Assembly (NCBI GenBank): GCA_905183005.1
Contig: CAJJDO010000018.1
Coordinates: 636,716-700,715 of the forward strand
Origin: Paramecium pentaurelia
Lineage: Eukaryota; Ciliophora; Oligohymenophorea; Peniculida; Parameciidae
DNA length: 64,000 bases
Direction: 5' to 3'
Each line of letters starts with the position of its first letter. The stretch's first letter is position 1. The notes beneath the pieces were generated by a model. That model saw only the letters and a program-made list of their open reading frames with translations, ran no database searches and was not told where the DNA came from. Both the position numbers and the translations under genes were made by a program. Shown here in pieces: positions 50,123-60,546 of this stretch.

Positions 50123-50707
50123 AATATAATATTATGTTCAATTTTTATCATATATGATAATTTTGTATACGAAATTATATAAACTAAAAAGTATGTATTT
50201 GAAAAACAAAAGATTAATTTTAAGGTTTGCTTTAAATAATTATAGTTCAAATCTTAATTTTATAAATTTTTAATATAGAGTTATTTCGATTAATTTCTCT
50301 ATTACCAATTTTTGTTTTAAACTTTACTTTCAGTAGATTTAAATAATTTTGTTCATATTTTATAAGATAATTTTAATAATAAACTTCTATCATAATCCAT
50401 GATATTCTTATTAATTTAATTTATTGTTTTTATTATAATAATAAAGAATTCTTCTATTCTAATACTAGAATACTATAATTTTAATTAATAATTTTAATTT
50501 TCTATTTTTCATATAGAATCATATTATACTAAGTATTTTGGGACTCTTAGTCAATGATTTCAAATATTCTTTTTAGTATTAATAAGGAGTTTAAATAATA
50601 TTGTAGAAATTAGAGTTATGATTAATATTTTGAGAACATTAAATATTCTAATTTATATATAATATCTTATTTAATATTTATTTGTTTTATAAAGAAGAAT
50701 TGACGGG
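50123..50707. other. Intergenic, 585 bp
   Basis: AT-rich DNA with poly-T stretches; no convincing open frame. It must hold the promoter of the PWWP gene. Confidence 0.45.
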
Positions 50708-51505
50708 ATGTTTGAGGATACCGAGTAGAGTTTTAGAGTTAATGAGATAATTTGGGCGAAAGTCTTGGGCTGTAAGTATAATATAATTCTTTAGATCCAT
50801 GGTGGCCTGCAAAAGTAATTATACAATAATCATCTTATAGATTGCTTCAATTACTAATGTGAATGGCAAGAATGGATAACATAATATATACAGAGTCAAT
50901 TTTATTGGAGACACTTCACAGTATTAAATTTAGTTAGCATTATAGCGCCAAATTAAGGTTTGATAAATTAAAGAAATGGAATCCTAAACCAATACAATTA
51001 GAAACTAAAAAGTTAAAAGAATCAATAGATTTAGCTAATAGTTTGATAGAAGCATTAGAGAAAGCTTAAGAAATTGAATTATCCAATCTAAATGAGCATA
51101 TTTTAAAGAGTCTAACTATCAAAATGAATGATCTTGTTTATAATGAGAAATCCATTTAAGATGTATAATGAACAAATTATGTCATAGATTATTCAAACCT
51201 TAAATCTAATAAACGAGAATGAAAAATTATCTATTGTGAAACTAAATTTGGGATAATAATATTTTGCATTGTATTAAACATTAAAATATGGGAAAGGAGA
51301 GAATTATCTTTAATATTCCTAAGATTTTATTGATTAATTGAAAGCAACCATTGGTTTTTAATTATAGTAGGACTTCTTATCAATTTAAAAAAAATAAGAA
51401 AAACCTACTCCCAACAGTGATGACACTAAAGAAATCACTGATTCTCCTATTAAGAAAAAGAAAATAGAAGAAATCTCTAAAGTTACACTTTGTAATTAAC
51501 ATTGA
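50708..51505 (+). CDS. PWWP-domain protein
   Basis: Four introns (23, 26, 25, 25 nt) give exactly 232 residues. The PWWP domain is at residues 10-75: NEIIWAKVLGYPWWPAKIAS, then VNFIGDTSHAKL and FDKLKKWNPKP. The PWWP tetrad itself is created by splicing (intron between GGC-T and AT). The C-terminal half is helical (EALEKAQEIELSNLNEHILK; LSIVKLNLGQQYFALYQTLK), comparable in position to the IBD/TFIIS-N-like bundle of HDGF/LEDGF proteins, and ends with a basic SPIKKKKIEE signal. PWWP modules read H3K36 methylation together with DNA. It is likely nuclear. Confidence 0.9.
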
Positions 51506-51761
51506 TCTTATATATAATTATTTCTACGTATTTATTGTATATATCTATTACTTTTTGATTTTTTAAAATCATATTAATAAATTGATTTTTGAATAATATC
51601 ATAATAAAAAATAAGAAAAAAGTAAAAAGATAAACTTTTTTAGTTATTTTTGAGTTAATCTATTAAAATGCCATGATTGTAACACTTAATATTTTTCATC
51701 AATGTAATTATATTTTTTATACGTTTTTTCAGTTCCTCCATTTAATAATTACCATTTATAA

Positions 51762-51971
51762 TCATGGACTAACTGGAATTTTATAATATTCACACTTCTT
51801 TTCATCATAAATTATGGATTAATTAAATTTATATTATTGAGTAGCATATAATTATATTGTTCTTCTTGTATACTTCTAATATAATTGTTTATTATTTCTT
51901 TATAAAAAGTCATAAAGATGGTTATTGTAATTTTAATCGTTAATAAGTTGTATTCTTTAAATATAGGTCAT
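51762..51971 (-). CDS. Small protein, 69 residues, tentative
   Basis: Open frame starting MTYIQRIQLINDQNYNNH and ending YKIPVSP at TGA, antisense to weaker plus-strand open frames. Composition is Tyr/Gln/Arg-rich (YDFLQRNNKQLYQKYTRRT) and reads better than the opposite strand. A following minus-strand stretch (GGTEKTYKKYNYIDEK) in another frame may be a downstream exon. Basic, small and without membrane span; could be mitochondrial or ribosomal, but that is a guess. Confidence 0.45.
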
Positions 51972-52138
51972 TTATCAGTGAACTTATTTAAGTTAGGGAA
52001 ATGAATTATTTTTCGAACATGAGATCTTTTAGAGTGATATATTATTATGCTCATCTATTTTTTCTGATCTAGAATCACGATTATTAGAATGGAATAAAAT
52101 ATATATTTGGAACAAAAAAGAATATAGATAAGTAAAAA

Positions 52139-52453
52139 TCATTTATTATTTTTCTTTATTTTCTTTAGACATCCTAAAGCCTACCTTAATTTATTCATTC
52201 TAGCTTAATTGGTTAATTTTTGATGATGCATGATCATCCTATTTACTCTACATCTGAATTCATCAATTTGAGTCTTTGATGAATCAAGGAAGTCTTATGG
52301 AATAGTATGAAAGGCATAGTCGAGTTGATCAAGAGCTTTTTCTGAACTTTCGAAAAGAACTGATTGAAGTTTTTATTATGGAAGTCTCATGAGAAGTATG
52401 AGCATAGTTCTTGATTCTTCAAGTATCTTGGGTTGATTTGATTCCGTTGCCAT
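52139..52453 (-). CDS. Small helical protein, 104 residues
   Basis: Intron-free, starting MATESNQPKILEESRTMLI and ending LKKIKKNNK. The body is amphipathic helix (LQSVLFESSEKALDQLDYAF, FRCRVNRMIMHHQKLTNQA). GC content and codon choice are a little higher than in neighbours, which suggests selection on protein sequence. The size and helical bundle resemble small subunits of large complexes (Mediator or tethering type), but I cannot name one. Confidence 0.78.
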
Positions 52454-52925
52454 AGCAAGATGATTTGAATTATTTTTAAAAAATAATCAAAAATTAACCT
52501 CAGTCCTGCTTTATTGTTGTAAATTACAAATCAACCTCATTAAATATAATAGTTAATAATAAAAACCCTAAAAATAGTTATCAAAAAAGTAAATAAATGA
52601 ATAATAAACAATGTCTTTAAGCTCTATTTTTCTAGAATTTAGAAATAGATAGAAAAACAATAATTAAAGGTTTCTAAATTTATAGTTTTCAAAACTATTA
52701 AAACTCTTTATAACATTTTTCAACTAAATAATTTTATTATAAATCATTGATATTTACTTATTCTATCTTTAATCAAGAATTGATTTAGGAAAATAAAATG
52801 ACATTTAATTTTAGATCATATTTTGAATTTTTAAATTAAATACCCATTTTTTTGTAAATATAAATCAAAATATATAAAATATTAATGTTATGTTGGTGTT
52901 TAATGGAAAAATACTGAATTATTAA
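52454..52925. other. Intergenic, 470 bp
   Basis: A/T-rich spacer between two minus-strand genes; no convincing reading frame or repeat found. Confidence 0.45.
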
Positions 52926-53460
52926 TCAACAATCTTATTACTATTCAATAATCGTTGTTGTCACCATTCTACTTTTATAATACTTAATTAGTTCTTTAGG
53001 AGCATATTTAGCAACTTCTGTTGTAAAATATTCTTTAGATTTTGGGATTGTACCATTAGATCTAAATAAATAATAAGATATACCTTGGTCTCCATTATAT
53101 TGTAGCAATCAACCTACCATTTAAAAAAGACTTCTTGACTGATACAATTTTTTATACTTTGTCACCTTATAAAAAATCACCATTCTCAATTATTGGTCCA
53201 AATGTAAATGATTCATTTTTAAAGTTATCCAAACTTAAATCATGAATTTTTTAAATTTTTGATAATTTAGAGGTTGTCATAAGATTTTATGTGAAGTCAT
53301 CTTCTCTTCCATACCTTGTAAAAATATCAATTAAATTATCCAAATTGTTATTATATTTTGAAATATGTTGATCAGCATCTAGAATTTCTAATTTTGTTTT
53401 CTTTTTTTACTAATCTTCTTGCTATTCTAATGTTTACTTTCTTCGATTATTCTTTTTCAT
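52926..53460 (-). CDS. HP1-like chromoshadow-domain protein
   Basis: One 22-nt intron gives exactly 170 residues. The basic start MKKNNRRKQTLEQQEDQQKK is followed by an acidic-neutral linker, and the C-terminal 75 residues fit a chromo/chromoshadow fold: GDKVQKIVSVKKSFLNGRLI, ATIQWRPRSNGTIPKSKEYF and the helix KYAPKELIKYYKSRM. Chromoshadow domains dimerise and bind PxVxL motifs. There is no N-terminal chromodomain with an aromatic cage, so it may be a shadow-only partner of a full HP1. The family call rests on the helix APKELIKYYKSR and the preceding strands. Confidence 0.72.
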
Positions 53461-53691
53461 TATTAATTTTTTAATAGCTAATAGCGGAAAATTTTTGTGT
53501 AAATTTAATTATAAAATACATACTAAAAATTTTCCAAAAACTCATTTTATTTAATATTAATCAACCTATTCAAATACTATTTGAATTAGTTGACTTTTTA
53601 AATAGAAAATATTTTGAATTTCAAATAATTAGAAATAGTTTAATTTTCCATAACATAAAATTTATAATATTATAAAAAAAAATGTTTAGAT

Positions 53692-56221
53692 CATAAGAAA
53701 TGAGTTATTTTTAGTTAGTTATGCCTTAAGACAGTGCATGGACTATCATGGATTAATTAGGATATCTAAGTAAAGTTGAAATTATAGACCATAATCCTAA
53801 TGAAGCACTAATCAATAGACCATTTGCTAATTATGTTAAAAGGTAAATCAATTTTTATCAAAATATTAGATGTGATGATTTGATAGTAAAAATAGAGAAT
53901 ATGTTATAAGTAGCAAAAAGTTTAAATTTACTATCTAATTATAAGAAAGGAAATTTGAAATAGTTTACCAATCAAGTATTCCATATAATATAATTATTGT
54001 TTATAGCAAAATTCACACTCTCATACTTATCTTGACAAAATTGAAGAAGACATAAACAAAAAAACTTCATCTTTTCAAGAATAAAATAAGCATCTTGAAT
54101 AACTTATAGATTAATCTGAATATATTCAAAATTACATTGAAATTTTAATAGAGAGTAGAAAATATTTGGGTGAACAAGTATTTCAAAATTAATAAATATC
54201 AAAATTTGAATGTTAAGTTGGAATACTAAAAAATTTAGAATAACTATAGTATTTATGTGTAGTAGAATAGATTCCATCGTGTAATATTTAGAGTAACAAA
54301 AGGAAATTCCATGGTTTATTTAAAGAGAATGAATGAAAAACAATCAATTTTCATTGTTTTATTCCCAAACATAGGAAATTATGGAAAATAAAAAATATAA
54401 AAGATAGTGGAATAAGTTTCTTAAGGAAGGTTTACTTTACCTTAGAGTCATTAGGAATTTGAAAAAAAATTAAATGAACTGTAAACGAAACAAGCTGAAT
54501 ATATTAATGTAATAAACAATACAGAATATAGCTTATATAAATGACTTAGAATTAGTTGTGTTAATGCATATCAAATATGTTGGTTCTCAGAAATGGATTA
54601 CCACTTATAGAATTTTATAAGTTTTACTTAATTAAAGAAAAGGATCTCTATAAAGAACTGAATAAGCTAAAAATGCAAGGAAGACTTTTTCTAGGGGAAT
54701 TATGGGTGCCAACAAAGGATATTTACTATTTAGAACAAACTTTATAAATGATAAAAGAACAGCAAACTAATAATCCTGGAGGTTAATTAGGTTAAAAGAA
54801 TCCACCTGATTTTCTTTAGAAACCAACCTATTTCAAGTTAAATGAATTTACTTAAATATTTTAAGAAATAGTTAATACATATGGAATTCCAAGATATCAA
54901 GAAATTAATCCTGCAATAATAACAATAATTACATTTCCATTTTTATTTGGAGTAATGTTTGGAGATATAGGTCATGGATTTATATTATTTATGTTTGGAT
55001 CATATTTATGTTTATTTAAGGATAAATCATTCTATAATTTAAGATATCTAATTTTATTGATGGGTTTATTTAGCTTTTATTCAGGATTAATTTATAATGA
55101 TTATTTGAGTTTATCTTTAAATCTATTTTAAACTTGTTTAAAATCAGAGGAGAAATGTGTATATCCATTTGGAATTGATCCAATGTGGGGAGGTCATTTA
55201 GAATTTAATGATTCATTTAAAATGAAATTAAGCATAATAATTGCATTTTGCCATATGTTATTAGGTGTTACTTTGAGTGGTTTAAATTATCTATTTTTGG
55301 GAGATTGGTTAAGATTATCTTGTAAATTTATACCATAATTATTATTTTTGATATGTACAATTGGATATATGGTATTTTTAATAATATACAAATGGTTGAA
55401 TCATTTTGAGCCATAAAATGCCCCAAGCATTATAACTACAATGATATCAATGATTTTAAATTTAGGTAGAATATCAGGTCCTTAAATGTGGGAAGGAGAT
55501 TCTTAAGATTATGTTTAATATTGTCTATTATGTACGTTTATTATATAGTATTTAGTAATAACAATCATGACAATACCTTGGATGTGGTTTTCATCAATAA
55601 TTAGTCATTTGCTTTAATATGGGAATAATCAATAAAATGAAGGTAAACGTAAGACTCACAGAATAGATTATGGATAATTAATAGAAGAGCCAGGAATTGA
55701 AATGACCTAAACTCATTCTTATAGTCATGAATAGTTGGATTCAAAATACAACTAGCCAAATGGAGAAACATAAGAATCGACAATCTTTATTAAATCAAAA
55801 GATTCTTCTCATTAAGGTATCTAAGATCTTATTGTTCATGAAACAATTGAAACATTAGAATATGTCCTAGGAGTTATATCAAATACAGCAAGTTATTTAA
55901 GATTATGGGCATTAAGTTTAGCTCATTCATAACTTTCAGAAGTTTTCTTTGAATTGTTATTAGTACAACCAATAAATCATGGATAGCCAATTAGTTTAAT
56001 GATTGGATTTCCATTCTGGGCTTTGATTACTTTTGGTGTACTAATGTGTATGGATAGTATGGAATGTTTTTTACATTCTTTAAGATTACATTGGTAAAGA
56101 TTGTTCATTATAATTTAGGGTAGAATTTTAGAATAAGTTTTATAAAGGAGATGGAGTTTAGTTTAAGGTGTTTTCCTTTAGAGATAGAATTAAAGAAAGT
56201 ATCAATTTAGAATCTTAATGA
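53692..56221 (+). CDS. V-type H+-ATPase subunit a (116 kDa)
   Basis: About 800 residues. The cytosolic N-terminal half starts MFRSQEMSYFQLVMPQDSAW, with CDDLIVKIE and FRVTKGNSMVYL. The membrane half starts at PAIITIITFPFLFGVMFGDI, a family hallmark, and includes LGVISNTASYLRLWALSLAH, whose Arg in YLRLWALS is the essential proton-path arginine. The end is KFYKGDGVQFKVFSF. The protein forms the static half-channel of the V-ATPase that acidifies contractile vacuole, phagosome and secretory membranes; Paramecium has many isoforms. Several introns (27, 31, 23, 25 nt) were placed; one or two around 54200 and 54640 remain unclear. Confidence 0.94.
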
Positions 56222-56319
56222 AGGATTAGAGTTATGTTTTTAGTATTAATTGAGATAAGATATTTAGTCTTAAATAATTATTCTCTTTTACACATATTCT
56301 TCATTGAAATAAAATTATT

Positions 56320-56720
56320 ATGAATAAGAGAGTTGATCCGTATTAATTAAATATTAGTTATGAAAATGACATAATCAAGACTAATATTTTAAGTAAAGGA
56401 GAACACTTAAGTTCACAAGGAGTTGACAATTAAATGAACTTACCAACAGAGCTTGATGGTATTTGATGAATTAAAAAATTTAAGATTATGAAGGGCCTAC
56501 TCTTTTTTATTGTCATCATTGTAAAATGGATTCAGTTTCCTCTTGTGAATATTAGGCTACAGGTTAAACATTTCTTTGTGCATTTCTTCTATTTTTTATT
56601 CTAAATATTTTCGGTTGTTTGATTCCTTATAGTTCAACAGCATGTAAAGACAGAAGGCAAATATGTCCAAGATGTAGAAATTTAATTGGAATCAAATATT
56701 ATAATGCATGTGCATGTTGA
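56320..56720 (+). CDS. LITAF-domain membrane-associated protein
   Basis: One 26-nt intron gives exactly 124 residues. After a 45-residue variable head comes the LITAF domain: first zinc half LFYCHHCKMDSVS, hydrophobic stretch TFLCAFLLFFILNIFGCLIP, second half ICPRCRNLIG, all with correct order. LITAF/SIMPLE domains form a monotopic zinc-anchored membrane insertion at late endosomes. No PPxY motif is found in the head, unlike mammalian LITAF. Confidence 0.93.
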
Positions 56721-56766
56721 AAACAAAATTTACAACCTAATAATTTGATTGATAATTATTTATTGT

Positions 56767-57272
56767 ATGATTAATAATTAAATTTATTAACCAGTTGAAT
56801 TCATATATTCATATACGATAGGAAGAAAGGAAGGGTAGCATTTATAATTAAAAAATGAATTACCATTAAAGAAGAGAAATCTATCAGAAGAAGAGAGAAG
56901 ATAAATAAATAGGGATATATAAAATAAGTTTAATAACAAGAAAATTTTAAAGAAAAAAATTCATAAGCAAATTATTATTAAAATAAACCATAAGAAATAC
57001 TTAAAATTGTATTGCATATGTATTTATTTTTTAGATTTAATAAATTGAAGTGTAGAAAAAATAAAGTGAAAAAATTATCTCTTGGAAAAAAAATAAAAAT
57101 AATAAAAAGAGAAAGAATCTATCAATTAAATAAGGAAGATGATGAATAATTAAAAGTTAAGGATGCATATGATAAAGAATATGATAAAGGTAAAGTTAAA
57201 AAAATTAAGAAGAAAAGAGAAAGTTAAACATTAGATTTTGATAAAGCATATAAATTAAAATATAATAAATGA
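56767..57272 (+). CDS. Strongly basic 159-residue protein, unknown
   Basis: One 26-nt intron gives exactly 159 residues, starting MINNQIYQPVEFIYSYTIGR. It has the block LPLKKRNLSEEERRQINRDI and then alternating Lys/Ile/Asn (KKILKKKIHKQIIIK), NKLKCRKNKVKKLSLGKKIK, ending in TLDFDKAYKLKYNK. The charge suggests a nucleolar or ribosome-associated protein, which is inference. Its TGA overlaps the start ATG of the next gene in the four bases ATGA. Confidence 0.68.
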
Positions 57273-59202
57273 ATTAAAAAGATGAATAATTTAATGAAGA
57301 AATCTGTGTGAAAATAAAGACCTTAGATAATCATACTTTAGATGTTCGTATTAAATAAAATCAATCTGTGAATGATCTTAAAAATTAAATTGAAATAGTA
57401 ACCTGTTTATTTTTAACCAAGGTCTCAAGCATTCCATCATCAAGATAAAGATTACTATTTAAGGGGAGATAACTTAATAATGAGGATACTTTGATATCTT
57501 TAAACATAGAGGATTAATGTGTTGTTCATTTAGTTGCCAATATGCCTGAATTTGAATCATCTCCTTTAAATAGAGGATTATCTACTAGTTCATTTGATGA
57601 GCATGATAATAGAAATAGTTGTATTTATATATTAAATATACAGTCGATGTACAAGAGAACAGAAGAAACTCTAGAAAAAAGGTATTATAGCAAAGATTAC
57701 ATGGATTTTAATAACTACCAACAAGGAATTCATTGTAATAAAATGTTATGACATTACATAATCTATTATAATCATTTAATACAGTAGCTGAAGCCATTGA
57801 ATAGGGATAAATATTTGCTTAGAAAGACTTTGAACTTGGTTAATGGATAGATTTTAAGGATTCTTAAGGAGAATGGATTGAAGGTTATGTTGGATAGAAA
57901 TAATAAAATCAGGTTTTAATTATTCATTAAAATGGAGAAGAATGGATAGGAGTTCCATCTAATAGATTAGCATTATTCAGATCTCATACAATACAAAAGA
58001 CTTATCACATGTCTCCTATTTTAAATAATCATGAATAACAATAATTATGGAGTTTTAGTGAATTACTTGGTTAAACAGCAATGTTATTATCAAGAGCTGG
58101 CAATATGATGTCTAGATTGGCAGATAGTGTAGAAGACAAATCTATTCCATAAAGTAAGAAGGCTGATATGTCTAATCTTATAACTGGAATGATTGAGGAA
58201 CAAAGAAGGATACAAGAAGAAAAGGTTGAAAAATAAGATGATGTTGCATCTCTTAAATCTATGAAGTCTATGAAATCAGATAAAATATCTATTGATTATG
58301 AAACATCATCAATTAAATCTATGAAGTAAATTTTAATGACTTAAATTAGATCTGATATCTCTAAATTAACTACATATTTTATGGGGCATAATCATAATAC
58401 AATGATGGCTGAAAATATTGCAGAAGAAGAAGAGAACAGTAGTTAAGATATGTCAGTTGATAATCAAAGAGATGCTCCAAATATTTCCAAAGAATTTAAG
58501 GAAAATTATATATATTATGAGACTTCTTTGTTGGCTGCCTAATTAGCCCCTTTATCTGATAGACTAGGGAGATTATTGTAATATTTTGCCTTTATTTTTT
58601 ATAGAGTTGATTTATCCCCATATCTTGCATTGAGTGGATCCAATATAAACAAGTAATCTTATGTTATATGAAGTATCTTTCAAAATCATCCTAATTCCAA
58701 TATATCCAATTTATCCATAATAACTAATGAAGGCAGTCAGTATTCAACTTAAGCTAAGCAATATTATTTTTAAGTCCCTATTATGTTAACTCCTTATGAA
58801 TTGCATACACAATCATAATATGGAGCATCAGCCAACAGAATTGTAGGAGATAATTTAGATATTTTGAATCATTTAAACAATAATAATGGAAATCCTAGAC
58901 AAAAGAGAACCACTAAAAAAGAAGAAGAAGAAAAATAATAATTTGTAACATTATCTAAAAATAAACCAACCTAATCATATCAATAATAATATTAGTAATA
59001 ATAATAATAATAATTATAATAATATCAATAAATGAAAGAATCAAATTTTTAAAATACTGAATAAGATGAAACATAATATTTATAATAATATTAATAATAA
59101 AAGAAATAATCTATCGATGGATAAATTAAAAAGAAAAAGAAAGGTAAAGAAGTATCTTTTTCAGAATAAATTAATCAACTAAAAAAAGACAAATAATTTT
59201 GA
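57269..59202 (+). CDS. Ubiquitin-like protein with Tudor-like segment and polyglutamine tail
   Basis: Four introns (24, 26, 27, 21 nt) give exactly 611 residues. Residues 10-85 form a ubiquitin-like domain (EEICVKIKTLDNHTLDVRIK; SRQRLLFKGRQLNNEDTL; DQCVVHLVANMP). Residues about 165-225 hold a barrel-like segment with paired Trp (LGQWIDFKDSQGEWIEGYVG; NGEEWIGVPSNRLALF), reminiscent of Tudor/agenet modules. The middle is Ser/Met/Lys-rich and helical; the end is polyglutamine encoded largely by TAA (58978-59032) and a basic KKKKKGKEVSF. UBL proteins of the BAG6/ubiquilin group shuttle clients to the proteasome, but no UBA or BAG domain was found. Function open. Confidence 0.83.
58978..59032 (+). 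repeat. TAA/CAA polyglutamine tract
   Basis: Run of TAA codons with few CAA, TAG and TAT, in frame in the ubiquitin-like gene. Under the standard code it would be a wall of stops; it encodes about 15 Gln with a few Tyr/Leu. Direct support for ciliate code. Confidence 0.9.
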
Positions 59203-59259
59203 TAAATATAATATATATATATAAATGATTATATAAAAAGAAATAATATTTCATTCTAC

Positions 59260-59770
59260 TCAATAATTCTTGAACATATAATAAAAAAACTTCATTGTAG
59301 TTGGTGGGTAAACAATTGAATAAAATTTATCTTTTTGAGATTAAAAAAATTCCAACTATTTAAATAAATCATAATAATATTACTTCATATGAGACTTCTC
59401 TCTAACCATTTATATCAATCACCCATTTTTCACAAGCTAACATGTCATCCTCTTTATCAATTTTAGAATTTCTATATATATTTTACATCCAACTATATTT
59501 TGGGGTTTCTTTACACTTTTCTATACTTTTCAATTTCAAATATTCTTCTGAACTTTTCATAAATTTTAATTCAATATCTGCTATACCCTTATAAGCATAA
59601 CTAAATAAATCATATTTCATTTCAATATCTATAAATTCTTCATGTTCATCTCTTTCTGGATTATCAAATGAATGTAAAGTAATAAAAATATCTTTTAAAA
59701 ATGATTTTGGATATCTATAATATTATTCTTAATTTTCTTTCTCCTTATCATTTTCATTATTATTAGACAT
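59260..59770 (-). CDS. 160-residue protein, unknown
   Basis: One 28-nt intron gives exactly 160 residues, from MSNNNENDKEKENQEQ to YYMFKNY. The order suggests a small alpha/beta fold: KSFLKDIFITLHSFDN, EEFIDIEMKYDLFSYAYKGI, ADIELKFMKSSEEYLKLK, EKWVIDINGQREVSYEL, SIVYPPTTMKFFYYMF. No membrane span or cofactor motif. Not recognised; conserved-looking patterns suggest a genuine domain. Confidence 0.75.
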
Positions 59771-59885
59771 AAACTTATAATTTATTTAATTAATTTAATA
59801 TAAATATAATTTAAGGAATGTGATAATTTTATAATTTGATGAAAAAAGCATCTACTTTTAATTATAATATATTATACTAATATAT

Positions 59886-60526
59886 ATGTAACGTCCAAAA
59901 TTTATGAAATAAAAAATAAAATTGGATTTCCTCCTGAAATAGCAGAAAAAATTAGAGAGTCTATTGACAATAATTAATAATTGCCTATGACAATTGAAAT
60001 AAAAATTGGAAAAGGTATGGAATTTGAAGTACAGTTGATTTGATTTTTCTTATTAATTTTACATTAATTATGTATTGGAATATCTATCAAATAGGGTAAT
60101 AGAATCTTTTAAACTATTATAATTATCATATGTTAAAATAAGATCCATAATAATAAATGTCTTTATCAATTAACAGTTTGAAATAGTAAGACAAAGGTAT
60201 ATTAGTTGATTTGCCAACAATAACAGGAGTTATAAATCTAAAGATTATATAAATCAAATGATATCAGCTAAATGATTTGAGTTGGAAAGACTAGCAATAC
60301 AAGATAAGGTGGAGATAAACTAGTTTGTGATAGTGGTTTAACACCGCTTACTTATGATATTAGAAAGGATTTTCATCGTAAACAGCTTTAAATAGATTAT
60401 GGAGAAATTCAAAGAATGATGAAAGATTTACATTCTATTCAATCAGAGTTCATGAATTAACCAGAAGAAGAAGAAAATGGATCAGATGATGGAAATAAAG
60501 GAAAAAAAAGATACAATAAGTTTTGA
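59886..60526 (+). pseudogene. TAF7: TAF7-like TFIID subunit gene, disrupted
   Basis: Segments match TAF7 in order: FPPEIAEKIRESIDNNQQLP with MTIEIKIG, then GILVDLPTIT, RLYKSNDISQMI, GLTPLTYDIRKDFHRKQL and a C-terminal acidic tail. The reading breaks twice: a one-base shift right after VDLPTIT and an in-frame TGA directly after QMI; neither is removed by a plausible GT..AG intron. The start is also unclear, since ATG at 59886 is out of frame with the first block. TAF7 is a TFIID subunit that holds TAF1 acetyltransferase. Likely an inactivated duplicate, or sequence errors; alternatively an unusual intron pattern. Confidence 0.65.
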
Positions 60527-60546
60527 TCTATTCAATAAATATACAC

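Noticed and set aside
51667..52229. Plus-strand open stretches such as SDILLCSSIFSDLESRLLEW
   Set aside because: Could not be assembled with a start and introns, and overlap two minus-strand frames (51762-51971, 52139-52453) that are simpler and better.
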